Assembly: GCA_963704995.1 (NCBI GenBank)
Contig: CAVPIM010000018.1
Span: 62,001 to 126,000, forward strand
Direction: 5' to 3'
DNA: 64,000 bases
From: RYN-230 sp963704995
GTDB lineage: Bacteria > Actinomycetota > Actinomycetes > Streptosporangiales > Streptosporangiaceae
Shown here in pieces: positions 52,206 to 59,851 of the stretch. The translations under genes and the position numbers were made by a program. The number at the start of each line of letters is the position of its first letter. Position 1 is the stretch's first letter. Below the pieces are notes generated by a model. It searched no databases, was not told where the DNA came from, and was given only the letters and a program-made list of their open reading frames with translations.

Positions 52206-52233
52206 GCTCAGCGAGCAGCGTCGCTAGCTGAGC
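52206..52233. terminator. Hairpin between wblA and arsA-like gene
   Basis: GCTCAGC (52206-52212) pairs with GCTGAGC (52227-52233); an inner GCGA/TCGC pair may extend it. It lies between convergent genes and overlaps the ArsA stop codon. Confidence 0.5.
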
Positions 52234-53525
52234 CTCACCCCCCGGGCGAGTTCCTTCCCCACCGAGCGCAGGCCATCGAGGTCGTGGACGTCCTCTGGCT
52301 GCGCGGGAACTTCGGCCATCGGGATCACCGGGTGAGCTGCTGAGAAGCTTTCTTCCAGCCGACGCTCCCGCTCAGCCAGCTGCATCCGCTCCGCGTGCAA
52401 GCGCAGCGCGGTCGCGGTGAGCGGATGACGTGAGGTGGCCGCGGCCGCGGCGCGCGTCCCGGGCAGGTCGCGGGCGCCCGCTTCTGGGCTGGCGAGGCCG
52501 TTCTCGCCCCCGTGCCCGTTTCGCGTCTGGCCGTCTTCCCAGGCGTCAAGCGGGCCGTCGTCGGGCCCGGGTACCGGCTGCAGCACCTCGGCCGCGGCCA
52601 TGCTGCGCGCGGCCGACAGGTGGGCCGCGGGCGAGCGGTGCACCCGGTTGACGATCAGGCCGGCCAGCGGCATCTGGTCCGAGGACAGCCGGTCCACGAA
52701 GTACGACGCCTCACGCAGCGCGTCCGGCTCGGGGGTGGCGATGACCAGGAACGCGGTGCCGGGCGCCTGGAGCAGCCGGTAGGTATCATCCGCCCGCTCC
52801 CGGAAGCCGCCGAACATGGTGTCGAACGCCGCGATGAAGGTCTGCACGTCGCGGAGCATCTGGACGCCGATGATCTTGGTGATAACGCCGGTCACCATGG
52901 TGAAGCCGGCCGTCATGAACTTCAGGTACGCCCGGCCGCCTGCTTTGGTGGGCGCGCTCAGCAGCCGGATCAGCCTTCCGTCGAGGAACCGTCCCAGGCG
53001 CTGCGGGGCGTCCAGGAAGTCGAGGGCCGACCGGCTCGGCGGGGTGTCCACCACGATCAGGTCCCACTCGTCCGCCCGGCGCAGCTGGCCGAGCTTCTCC
53101 ATGGCCATGTACTCCTGCGTGCCGGCGAAGCTCGAGGACAGCGACTGGTAGAACGGGTTGGCCAGGATCTGCGCGGCCCGGTCCGGGTCGGAGTGCGCCT
53201 CGACGATCTCGTCGAAGGTCCGCTTCATGTCCAGCATCATCGCGTGCAGGCTGCCGCCAGCCGCTTCAGCCGCCGCACTGTTGCTTGTCGCACCGGGGAC
53301 CGGCCGCGGGGTGTTGTCCAGCGACGACAGGCCCATGGACTGCGCGAGGCGCCGGGCCGGGTCCACGGTGAGCACGACCACGTGCCGGCCCCGCTCGGCG
53401 GCGCGCAGGCCCAGGGCCGCGGCCGTCGTGGTCTTGCCGACCCCGCCCGAGCCGCAGCACACGATGATCCGGGTCCGCGGGTCATCCAGCAGCCGGTCCA
53501 CCTCGAGGGCTGGCCCTGCTCGCAT
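52224..53525 (-). CDS. ArsA-family ATPase (second of a pair)
   Basis: 433 residues. CCGSGGVGKTTTAAALGLRA is the deviant Walker A (P-loop) of ArsA/Get3, VVVLTVDPARRLAQSMGL the switch region, and LIVVDTPPSRSALDFLD the Walker B-like Asp. A ~50-residue low-complexity insert (PDDGPLDAWEDGQTRNGHGG) follows the core. ATG 53525 shares one base with the previous gene's stop. Streptomyces encodes the same pair (SCO3577/SCO3578) next to wblA; their role is uncertain. No ArsB pump is nearby, so arsenite export is unlikely. Confidence 0.92.
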   Translation of the reverse strand: MRAGPALEVDRLLDDPRTRIIVCCGSGGVGKTTTAAALGLRAAERGRHVVVLTVDPARRLAQSMGLSSLDNTPRPVPGATSNSAAAEAAGGSLHAMMLDMKRTFDEIVEAHSDPDRAAQILANPFYQSLSSSFAGTQEYMAMEKLGQLRRADEWDLIVVDTPPSRSALDFLDAPQRLGRFLDGRLIRLLSAPTKAGGRAYLKFMTAGFTMVTGVITKIIGVQMLRDVQTFIAAFDTMFGGFRERADDTYRLLQAPGTAFLVIATPEPDALREASYFVDRLSSDQMPLAGLIVNRVHRSPAAHLSAARSMAAAEVLQPVPGPDDGPLDAWEDGQTRNGHGGENGLASPEAGARDLPGTRAAAAATSRHPLTATALRLHAERMQLAERERRLEESFSAAHPVIPMAEVPAQPEDVHDLDGLRSVGKELARGVRLS

Positions 53526-54538
53526 CAGGCCGCTCCTTGCTCGCGCAGCGCCGCCGCCAGCCGGTACAGCCCGGCCAGGTCCATCTGGTCCGTGATCAGC
53601 GGGAGGTCGTAGCACGGCTGCCCGGCCCCGGCCACCAGGGCCCGCTGGGCCCGCTGGGCGAGTTCCTCGCGCGCGTGCTCGGTCAGCTCCGCGGCCAGGC
53701 TGGCGGCCAGCCCACGGCGGTCCTCGAGGCCGGCCGCCTTGAGTCCGGTATCCAGCTCATGCTGGTCCAGGGTCCCGTCCGCCGCCGCCTGCAGCTGCTC
53801 CTCGGCCAGGTCCACCGGGCGCACCATGTTGATCATGATGCCGCCGAGCTGGAGGCCGCCCTGGGCGAGCCCGCGCAGCTCCGCCACCCCGTCCAGGGTT
53901 TCCTGGACCGGCATCTCCTCCAGAACTGTGACGAAATGCACAGCGGTCTGGGGTGACTTGATGACGCTCTGCACGGTGTCGGCGTGCCCGCGGATCGGCC
54001 CCACTTTGGCCAGTCCCGATATCTCGGTGGCCACGTTGAGGAAATTGCCGATCCGTCCGGTGGGCGGGGCGTCCATGACCACCGCGTCGTAGTACAGCCG
54101 CCCGCCGGACCGGCGCCGGGTGGCCTCCACGGCCTTGCCGGTCAGCAGCACGTCGCGCAGGCCCGGGGCGATCGTGGTGGCGAAGTTGACCACGCCCAGC
54201 CGGGTCAGGGCGGTCCCGGCGTGCCGGAGGTTGTAGAACATCTCCAGGTACTCGACCAGGGCCGCCTCGGGGTCGGCGGCCAGCGCGTAGACCTCCCCGC
54301 CGGGCAGGGTCGGCGTGGCCGGGGCCACCGCCACCCGCCGCTCCGCGTAGGGCAGGGGCGGGGAATCGAATAGCCGGGCGATGCCCTGGCGTCCCTCGAC
54401 TTCCATGAGCAGCACCCGGCGGCCGCCGGCCGCGAGTGCGATGGCCAGTGCCCCGGCTACCGTCGTCTTGCCTGTCCCGCCCTTGCCGGTGACGACGTGC
54501 AGCCGGACGCCTTCCCAATCCGTGTCCCGCGGCCTCAC
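53525..54538 (-). CDS. ArsA-family ATPase (first of a pair)
   Basis: 337 residues from GTG 54538. VVTGKGGTGKTTVAGALAIA is the deviant Walker A and VVMDAPPTGRIGNFL the Walker B region. It lacks the long insert of its partner and has a shorter C-terminus, so the two may form a heterodimer resembling the two halves of ArsA. Co-transcribed with the partner gene (stop and start share one base). Confidence 0.92.
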   Translation of the reverse strand: MRPRDTDWEGVRLHVVTGKGGTGKTTVAGALAIALAAGGRRVLLMEVEGRQGIARLFDSPPLPYAERRVAVAPATPTLPGGEVYALAADPEAALVEYLEMFYNLRHAGTALTRLGVVNFATTIAPGLRDVLLTGKAVEATRRRSGGRLYYDAVVMDAPPTGRIGNFLNVATEISGLAKVGPIRGHADTVQSVIKSPQTAVHFVTVLEEMPVQETLDGVAELRGLAQGGLQLGGIMINMVRPVDLAEEQLQAAADGTLDQHELDTGLKAAGLEDRRGLAASLAAELTEHAREELAQRAQRALVAGAGQPCYDLPLITDQMDLAGLYRLAAALREQGAA

Positions 54539-54752
54539 CCGAACGAGGCTATCGCCGCCCGGCCACCACATCCTCCGGGAGGAGCGGATCCCGCGGGAGC
54601 GGCGGAGCGTCCTGCGGGGCAGCGGGAGCATCGTCGGGCAGCAGCGGAACGGCCCGGCCGGCCGTTTACTGGCGTGCGTCCCGATTGTCATTAGGCTGGA
54701 GTAGAAAGGGTCTGACGGCGGGGAACCTCAGCGATGAGAAGAGGTGTGTCCG

Positions 54753-55823
54753 ATGGTCGCAGCCCTGATTGTCATCCTCGTGCTGATCGTCCTGGCGGGC
54801 GCGACGGTGGTAGGGCGCTCACTCCGGGTGGTCCAGCAGTATGAGCAGGGCATCGTGTTCCGGTTCGGCCGCGTCCTGCCCGGGACCCGCGGTCCGGGGC
54901 TGACCATCCTGCGGCCGGTCGGCGACCGGATGCAGAAGGTCAACATGCAGATCATCGCCATGGCGGTTCCCGCCCAGGAGGGCATCACCCGGGACAACGT
55001 CAGCGTCCGGGTGGACGCCGTGGTGTACTTCCGGGTCATCGACCCCATCAAGGCGGTCGTGAACGTGCAAAATTACATGTTCGCGGTCAGCCAGCAAGCG
55101 CAGACCTCGCTGCGCTCCATCATCGGCCAGTCCGAGATGGACCAGCTCCTCGCCGAGCGGGACACCGTCAACCGCGAACTGCGCCGGATCATCGACGAGC
55201 CGACCGAGGGCCCGTGGGGCATCCGGGTCGAACGGGTCGAGCTCAAGGACGTGAACCTGCCGGAGGGGATGAAGCGGTCCATGTCCCGGCAGGCCGAGGC
55301 CGAGCGGGAACGGCGGGCCAGGATCATCTCCGCCGACGGCGAGTACCAGGCCTCCAAGCGGCTGGCGGCGGCGGCCAACGTGATGGCCCGCGACCCGGCC
55401 GCGCTGCAGCTCCGGCTGCTGCAGACCGTGGTCGAGGTGGCCGCGGAGAAGAACAGCACGCTGGTCATGCCGGTGCCGGTCGAGCTGCTCCGGTTCTTCG
55501 ACCGGATGGCGCCCGGAATGGCCGAGTCGCAGGGAGTGGCGCCGCCGCCGGCGGACACCGGGGACGCCGAGCTCGCGGCGGCCGAGGCCGCGGCCGAGGT
55601 CGGCGGGGCCGAGGAGGTGCCCGGGATCGCCGACGCTCCGCTCGCGGAGATCGCCAACGCGCCGCTCCCGGAGATCCCCGAGGCGCCCGTGCCCGAGCTG
55701 GACGAGTCGGTCATCCCGCCGGTCCCGGGGGCGGTGCAGGCCCCGGACGCCACCGCGTCCCCGGGGACCGCGGGCCCGCCCCCTGGCGACGGGCAGGAAG
55801 GGCCGAACGGCAGCAGGCTGTAG
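54753..55823 (+). CDS. SPFH/Band 7 membrane protein (stomatin-like)
   Basis: 356 residues. An N-terminal membrane helix (ALIVILVLIVLAGATVVGRS) leads into the Band 7 domain: QYEQGIVFRFGRVLPGTRGP, VRVDAVVYFRVIDPIKAVVN, AQTSLRSIIGQSEMDQLLAE and EAERERRARIISADGEYQAS. ATG 54753 has GAGGTG (54741-54746). The C-terminal ~85 residues are Ala/Pro/Glu-rich with an APLAEIANAPLPEIPEAPVP repeat. Stomatin-like proteins organise membrane microdomains and often pair with an NfeD protease; no NfeD gene is visible here. Confidence 0.92.
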   Translation: MVAALIVILVLIVLAGATVVGRSLRVVQQYEQGIVFRFGRVLPGTRGPGLTILRPVGDRMQKVNMQIIAMAVPAQEGITRDNVSVRVDAVVYFRVIDPIKAVVNVQNYMFAVSQQAQTSLRSIIGQSEMDQLLAERDTVNRELRRIIDEPTEGPWGIRVERVELKDVNLPEGMKRSMSRQAEAERERRARIISADGEYQASKRLAAAANVMARDPAALQLRLLQTVVEVAAEKNSTLVMPVPVELLRFFDRMAPGMAESQGVAPPPADTGDAELAAAEAAAEVGGAEEVPGIADAPLAEIANAPLPEIPEAPVPELDESVIPPVPGAVQAPDATASPGTAGPPPGDGQEGPNGSRL

Positions 55824-55873
55824 CTCCCGCCTGGCCTGAGTGCGGGCCGCCCCCCGCCCGCTAGGGTGTCGCC

Positions 55874-56035
55874 ATGGCGAAATGGGAGTACGCGACGGTG
55901 CCGTTGCTGGTGCATGCGACAAAGCAGATCCTGGACAACTGGGGCGACGACGGCTGGGAGCTGGTGGCGCTGGTGCCGGGCCCGAACCCCGAGCAGCTGG
56001 TGGCCTACATGAAGCGGGCCAAGGACGAGTCATGA
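55874..56035 (+). CDS. DUF4177-type small protein
   Basis: 53 residues, too short for many gene callers. MAKWEYATVPLLVHATKQIL and DNWGDDGWELVALVPGPNPE fit the DUF4177 pattern (WEYK start, then GDxGWELV). ATG 55874 is followed by a stop that overlaps the RidA start (ATGA). Function unknown; position between the ArsA/SPFH genes and RidA is also seen in Streptomyces. Confidence 0.85.
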   Translation: MAKWEYATVPLLVHATKQILDNWGDDGWELVALVPGPNPEQLVAYMKRAKDES

Positions 56036-56532
56036 CGCCCGGTCCCGCCGCCGGGGGCAGTTCCCCGGAGGAGCGGCTCGCCGCCCTGGGCCTCGCGCTC
56101 CCGGTGGTGACCCCGCCGCTGGCGGCCTACGTGCCTGCCGTGCGCACCGGCCCGTATGTCTACACCGCGGGCCAGCTCCCGCTGGTCAACGGTGCGCTGC
56201 TGATGACCGGCAAGGTCGGCGCGGAGGTGGGCGTGGCGGAAGCCGCGGCCCTCGCCCGGGTCTGCGCGCTCAACGCGCTCGCCGCGGTGGCGTCGGTGGC
56301 CGGCGGCCTGTCGGCCGTGGTGCGGGTGGTCAAGGTGACCGGGTTCGTGGCCAGCGCGCCGGACTTCACCCAGCAGGCCCAGGTGGTCAACGGCGCCAGC
56401 GAGCTGCTCTTGGAGGTGTTCGGTGAGGCGGGCCGGCACGCCCGCAGCGCCGTCGGGATGGCGGTCCTCCCGCTCGACGCCCCCGTCGAGGTCGAGCTGA
56501 TCGCCGAGGTCGGTGACGCACGCGGTGACTGA
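56032..56532 (+). CDS. RidA-family protein
   Basis: 166 residues. PYVYTAGQLPLVNGALLMTG and the end APVEVELIAEV fit the YjgF/YER057c/UK114 fold, whose trimers deaminate reactive enamines and imines. The highly conserved arginine of the archetype is not obvious here, so it may belong to a non-archetypal subgroup. Starts on the ATGA overlap with DUF4177 and overlaps the NUDIX gene at its end. Confidence 0.88.
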   Translation: MTPGPAAGGSSPEERLAALGLALPVVTPPLAAYVPAVRTGPYVYTAGQLPLVNGALLMTGKVGAEVGVAEAAALARVCALNALAAVASVAGGLSAVVRVVKVTGFVASAPDFTQQAQVVNGASELLLEVFGEAGRHARSAVGMAVLPLDAPVEVELIAEVGDARGD

Positions 56533-57466
56533 ACCGGCCAGCACGGGACCGGCCAGCACTGAACCAGCCAGCACTGAACCAGCCAGCACGGGACCAGCCC
56601 GCACGGGACCGCCGGACCATGCGATCCTGCGCCTGCCACCCGCCCTGGCCGAGCAGGCCCGCGACGTGCTGAGCGGCAGGAAGCCCCCGGTGGTGCCGCG
56701 CGACGCCGCCTCGGTGCTGCTGCTGCGGCCGGTCACCGCGGACCCGGCCCGGCCTGGCCTCGAGGTCTACATGCTCCGCCGGGCCCGCTCCATGGCCTTC
56801 GCCGCCGGGGTGTTCGCCTTCCCGGGCGGTTCGGTTGACCCGCGCGACTCCGAGGAGGGCATGGCCTGGGCCGGGCCGGGCCCGCAGGAATGGGGCCAGG
56901 CACTGGACGCGCCCGCCGCCCTGGCGCGGGCCCTGGTGTCCGCCGCGGTCCGGGAGACGTTCGAGGAGTCCGGCGTGCTGCTGGCGGGCCCGGACACCAG
57001 CAGCGTGGTCGCGGACACCAGCGGCCCGGACTGGGAGGCGGACCGGCAGGCCCTGGCGGATCATTCGCTGTCCCTGGCCGGCCTCCTCGGCCGCCGCGGC
57101 CTGGTGCTGCGCTCCGACCTGCTGCGCCCCTGGGCGCGCTGGATCACCCCGGTCGTCGAGACCCGCCGGTACGACACCAGGTTCTTCATCGCCGCCATCC
57201 CGTCCGGCCAGCAGACCCGGCACGTCGGCGGCGAGGCCGATCAGGTGGCCTGGTGGCAGCCGGACGCCGCGATCCGCGCCGCCCGCCAGCGCGAGCTGCG
57301 GCTCATGCCGCCGACCGCGGTGTGCCTGGCCCAGGTAGGGGCCTGCGGGCAGGTGGACGCGGCGCTCCAGGCCCGCCGTGACCTGCGGCCGGTGATCCCC
57401 GCGGTGGCCGATACCGGGGACGCGCTGTGGCTGACCGCCCCGCTGGACCTGGAGTACCCCCTGTGA
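56513..57466 (+). CDS. NUDIX hydrolase with repeat N-terminus
   Basis: 317 residues from GTG 56513 (GTG 56525 is also in frame). Residues ~4-35 are TEPAS/TGPAS repeats. The Nudix box is present in VSAAVRETFEESGVLL (RE-x2-EE-x-G), after an insertion that lengthens the loop from the upstream glycine (FAFPGGSVDPRDSEEGMAWA), as in the NUDT7/NUDT19-like branch. It probably hydrolyses CoA or another nucleoside diphosphate derivative. Between RidA and the MBL hydrolase on the same strand. Confidence 0.87.
   Translation: MTHAVTEPASTGPASTEPASTEPASTGPARTGPPDHAILRLPPALAEQARDVLSGRKPPVVPRDAASVLLLRPVTADPARPGLEVYMLRRARSMAFAAGVFAFPGGSVDPRDSEEGMAWAGPGPQEWGQALDAPAALARALVSAAVRETFEESGVLLAGPDTSSVVADTSGPDWEADRQALADHSLSLAGLLGRRGLVLRSDLLRPWARWITPVVETRRYDTRFFIAAIPSGQQTRHVGGEADQVAWWQPDAAIRAARQRELRLMPPTAVCLAQVGACGQVDAALQARRDLRPVIPAVADTGDALWLTAPLDLEYPL
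56528..56610 (+). repeat. 15-bp tandem repeat at the 5' end of the NUDIX gene
   Basis: Units begin at 56528, 56543, 56558, 56573 and 56588, with a partial sixth; those at 56558 and 56573 are identical (ACTGAACCAGCCAGC). They encode TEPAS and TGPAS pentads. Confidence 0.9.
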
Positions 57467-57526
57467 GGACGGCCCAGTGAGGAGGCCAGCGGCGGCACGT
57501 GCGGACGGCAGCGTGAGGGCGGCAGC

Positions 57527-58381
57527 GTGACGGCCGCAGGCAGCCCCCGGCCGGTCGATGGCTCGGGCACCGCCCGGGCCCGCTGTGTGCTCGCCCCCAA
57601 CCCGGGACTTATGACCCTTAACGGAACCAACACCTGGCTGATCGCCGAGCCAGGGTCTGCGCTGGCCATGGTGGTGGACCCGGGGCCGGACGACGAGGCT
57701 CACCTGGGGCGGGTCCGGGATCAGGCTGCCGCCGCGGGGCAGCGGATCAGCCGCATCCTGCTCACCCACGGCCACCTGGACCACTCGGCGGGCGCGGCCC
57801 GGCTGGGCGCCCTGACCGGCGCGCCGGTGCTGGCCGCCGACCCGGCGCTGCGGCGCGGCCCGGGTGCGCGCGGCCCCGGCGGGCCAGACAGCGCGCTAGG
57901 GCCGGGGGACGTGCTCACCGAGGCTGGCTGTGAGCTGCGCGTGGTGGCCTCACCCGGGCACACGGCCGACTCGGTCTGCCTGCTCCTGCCGGCGGACGGC
58001 GCCCTGCTCACCGGGGATACCGTGCTGGGCCGGGGCACTACCGTGATCGCTGGTGACGGCAGCCTGGCCGACTACCTGGCCACCCTGGACCGGCTGCGGG
58101 CGCTCGCCGACGAGCAGCAGCTGAGCACGCTGCTGCCCGGCCACGGGCCGCTGCTCGCCGACCCGGCGGGGGTGCTCGACTTCTACATCGCGCACCGGCG
58201 GGAGCGGCTCGCCGAGATCCGCGCCGCGCTCGCCGCCGGGGACCGGACCGGCGAGCAGATCGTCGCCCGTGTGTACGCCGACGTGGACCGGAGCCTCTGG
58301 CCCTTCGCCCGCTGGTCCGTGCGCGCCCAGCTCGACTACCTGGCCAGCCTGGGCGAACTGCCCCCCGGGGTCAGCCCCTGA
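57527..58381 (+). CDS. MBL-fold metallo-hydrolase (LACTB2-like)
   Basis: 284 residues. LTHGHLDHSAGA carries the HxHxDH zinc motif (His81, His83, Asp85, His86); ASPGHTADSVCLLL and LLTGDTVLGRGT give further ligands, and LLPGHGPLLADP the last one. The C-terminal ~60 residues (LAEIRAALAAGDRTGEQIVA, RVYADVDRSLWPFARWSV) form the extra helical domain of LACTB2-like enzymes, some of which are nucleases. GTG 57527 after a spacer rich in GTGAGG repeats. Convergent with crp. Confidence 0.9.
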   Translation: MTAAGSPRPVDGSGTARARCVLAPNPGLMTLNGTNTWLIAEPGSALAMVVDPGPDDEAHLGRVRDQAAAAGQRISRILLTHGHLDHSAGAARLGALTGAPVLAADPALRRGPGARGPGGPDSALGPGDVLTEAGCELRVVASPGHTADSVCLLLPADGALLTGDTVLGRGTTVIAGDGSLADYLATLDRLRALADEQQLSTLLPGHGPLLADPAGVLDFYIAHRRERLAEIRAALAAGDRTGEQIVARVYADVDRSLWPFARWSVRAQLDYLASLGELPPGVSP

Positions 58382-58446
58382 CCGGGTCAGCCCAGACGGG
58401 GGCCAGCGCCTGACCGGCAGCTGATCCCTGGGCCAGCCGACCGACC

Positions 58447-59130
58447 TCAGTGGGCGCGCTTGGCCAGCCGTTCCGCGTCGATGATCAGGACGGACTTGGC
58501 GGACAGGGTCAGCCAGCCCCGCGCGGCGAAGTCGGCCAGCGCCTTGTTCACCGTTTCCCGGGAGGCCCCCACCAGCTGGGCCAGTTCCTCCTGGGTGAGG
58601 TCGTGGTGGACCTGGAGCCCTTCCGCGGTCTGCTCGCCGAAACGGTCCGCCAGGTCAAGAAGGGCCTTGGCCACCCGGCCCGGCACGTCGGTGAATACCA
58701 GGTCGGCCATGACGTCGTTGGCCCGGCGCAGCCGCTGGGCCAGGGCGCGCAGCAGGTGCAGGGACACCTCGGGGCGGCCGGTCAGCCAGTCCAGCAGCTC
58801 GTCATGGGCCAGGGCGGCGAGCCTGGTGTCGGTGACCGCGACCGCGCTGGAGGTGCGCGGGCGGGGGTCGAACAGCGAGAGCTCGCCGAACATCTCGCCC
58901 GGGCCGAGCACGCTGAGCAGGTTCTCCCGGCCGTCCGGGGCCGCGCGGGTCAGTTTGATCTTGCCCTCGAGCACCACGTAGAGCCGGTCCCCGCCGTCGC
59001 CCTCGTCGAACAGCCGTTCCGCCCGGACAAGATCGACGTCTGTCACCAGGGACCGCAGTGCTTTGGCGCCCTCATCATCGAGCGCCTCAAACAGCGGCGC
59101 CCGGCTGAGCACGTCCTCCGCGTATTCCAC
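58447..59130 (-). CDS. crp: Crp/Fnr-family transcriptional regulator
   Basis: 227 residues from GTG 59130, with GGAGG five bases upstream. The cyclic-nucleotide domain (LFDEGDGGDRLYVVLEGKIK, GEMFGELSLFDPRPRTSSAV) is followed by the HTH with LTQEELAQLVGASRETVNKA and LADFAARGWL. It is close to Streptomyces Crp and M. tuberculosis Rv3676 in layout, and global control of development and primary metabolism is likely. The RTSSAV arrangement keeps the cAMP-contact Arg-Ser/Thr pair. Confidence 0.92.
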   Translation of the reverse strand: MEYAEDVLSRAPLFEALDDEGAKALRSLVTDVDLVRAERLFDEGDGGDRLYVVLEGKIKLTRAAPDGRENLLSVLGPGEMFGELSLFDPRPRTSSAVAVTDTRLAALAHDELLDWLTGRPEVSLHLLRALAQRLRRANDVMADLVFTDVPGRVAKALLDLADRFGEQTAEGLQVHHDLTQEELAQLVGASRETVNKALADFAARGWLTLSAKSVLIIDAERLAKRAH

Positions 59131-59142
59131 GGGTGCCTCCTT

Positions 59143-59175
59143 GTGCACGTTATATGCATAGTGTCGCGCATCACA
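59143..59175 (-). promoter_or_regulatory. Candidate crp promoter and Crp-like half-sites
   Basis: Read on the minus strand the segment holds TGTGATGCGCGACACTATGC followed by ATATAACG. TATGCA or TATAAC could be the -10, and GTGATGCGCGACAC has GTG/CAC ends and a GCGC centre resembling a Crp dimer site with shortened spacing. Autoregulation is possible but unproven. Confidence 0.35.
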
Positions 59176-59220
59176 GGGGCTGCATGCGAGCGGGCCTGGC
59201 CAGGTCATGCCCGCCCGGGC

Positions 59221-59243
59221 GGCGCCCCGGCGCCCGGGGCGCC
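59221..59243 (-). terminator. Terminator of ppa
   Basis: GGCGCCCC (59221-59228) pairs with GGGGCGCC (59236-59243) across a 7-base loop. It directly abuts the ppa stop codon and separates it from the crp gene on the same strand. Confidence 0.6.
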
Positions 59244-59731
59244 TACTCCGCGGACTCCGCCAGCCGCTGGCGGCAGATCCCGATTTCCTTCTCCGCCTGG
59301 GCCCGGCCCACCCAGCCGCCGATCTCGACCTCCTTGCCCGGCTCCAGGGCCTTGTAGACCTCGAAGAAGTGCTGGATCTCCAGCCGGTCGAACTCAGCCA
59401 CGTCGTCGATATCGGCGAGGCTGGACATCCGCGGGTCGGTGGACGCCACGCAGAGGACCTTGTCGTCCAGGCCCTTCTCGTCCCGCATCCGGAACATCCC
59501 GATGGCCCGGCACCGGATCAGGCAGCCCGGGAAGGTGGGCTCCTCCAGCAGCACCAGCGCGTCGAGCGGGTCCCCGTCGTCGGCCAGCGTGTCCTCGATG
59601 AACCCGTAGTCCGAGGGATACCGGGTCGAGGTGAACAGCATCCGGTCCAGCCGGATGCGGCCGGTTTCATGGTCCATCTCATACTTGTTGCGTTGCCCTT
59701 TGGGGATCTCGACGAGAACATCGAATTCCAC
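59243..59731 (-). CDS. ppa: Inorganic pyrophosphatase
   Basis: 162 residues, full length for the actinobacterial family I enzyme. EIPKGQRNKYEMDHETGRIR contains the substrate-binding Lys and Glu/Tyr residues; DGDPLDALVLLEEPTFPGC carries the acidic metal cluster (DxDPxD), and a third conserved acidic segment is DEKGLDDKVLCV. It hydrolyses PPi from nucleotide and polymer synthesis. GTG start at 59731. Divergent from the D-Ala-D-Ala carboxypeptidase. Confidence 0.95.
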   Translation of the reverse strand: MEFDVLVEIPKGQRNKYEMDHETGRIRLDRMLFTSTRYPSDYGFIEDTLADDGDPLDALVLLEEPTFPGCLIRCRAIGMFRMRDEKGLDDKVLCVASTDPRMSSLADIDDVAEFDRLEIQHFFEVYKALEPGKEVEIGGWVGRAQAEKEIGICRQRLAESAE

Positions 59732-59851
59732 GGTGTCGCTCCCTGGCCGCGAAGGTGATTGACTCCGGGGCCTGGATGTGTCCCAGGCCGCCTTCCTGGC
59801 TCACGGGGGGCTGGCATCGCTGGGTCCCCGCTTCCAGAACCTAAGCATCTC

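Noticed and set aside
52224..54538. ArsA pair considered as an arsenite efflux system
   Set aside because: No arsB, arsR with metal-binding cysteines, arsC or arsD nearby; the locus matches the wblA-linked ATPases of Streptomyces instead.
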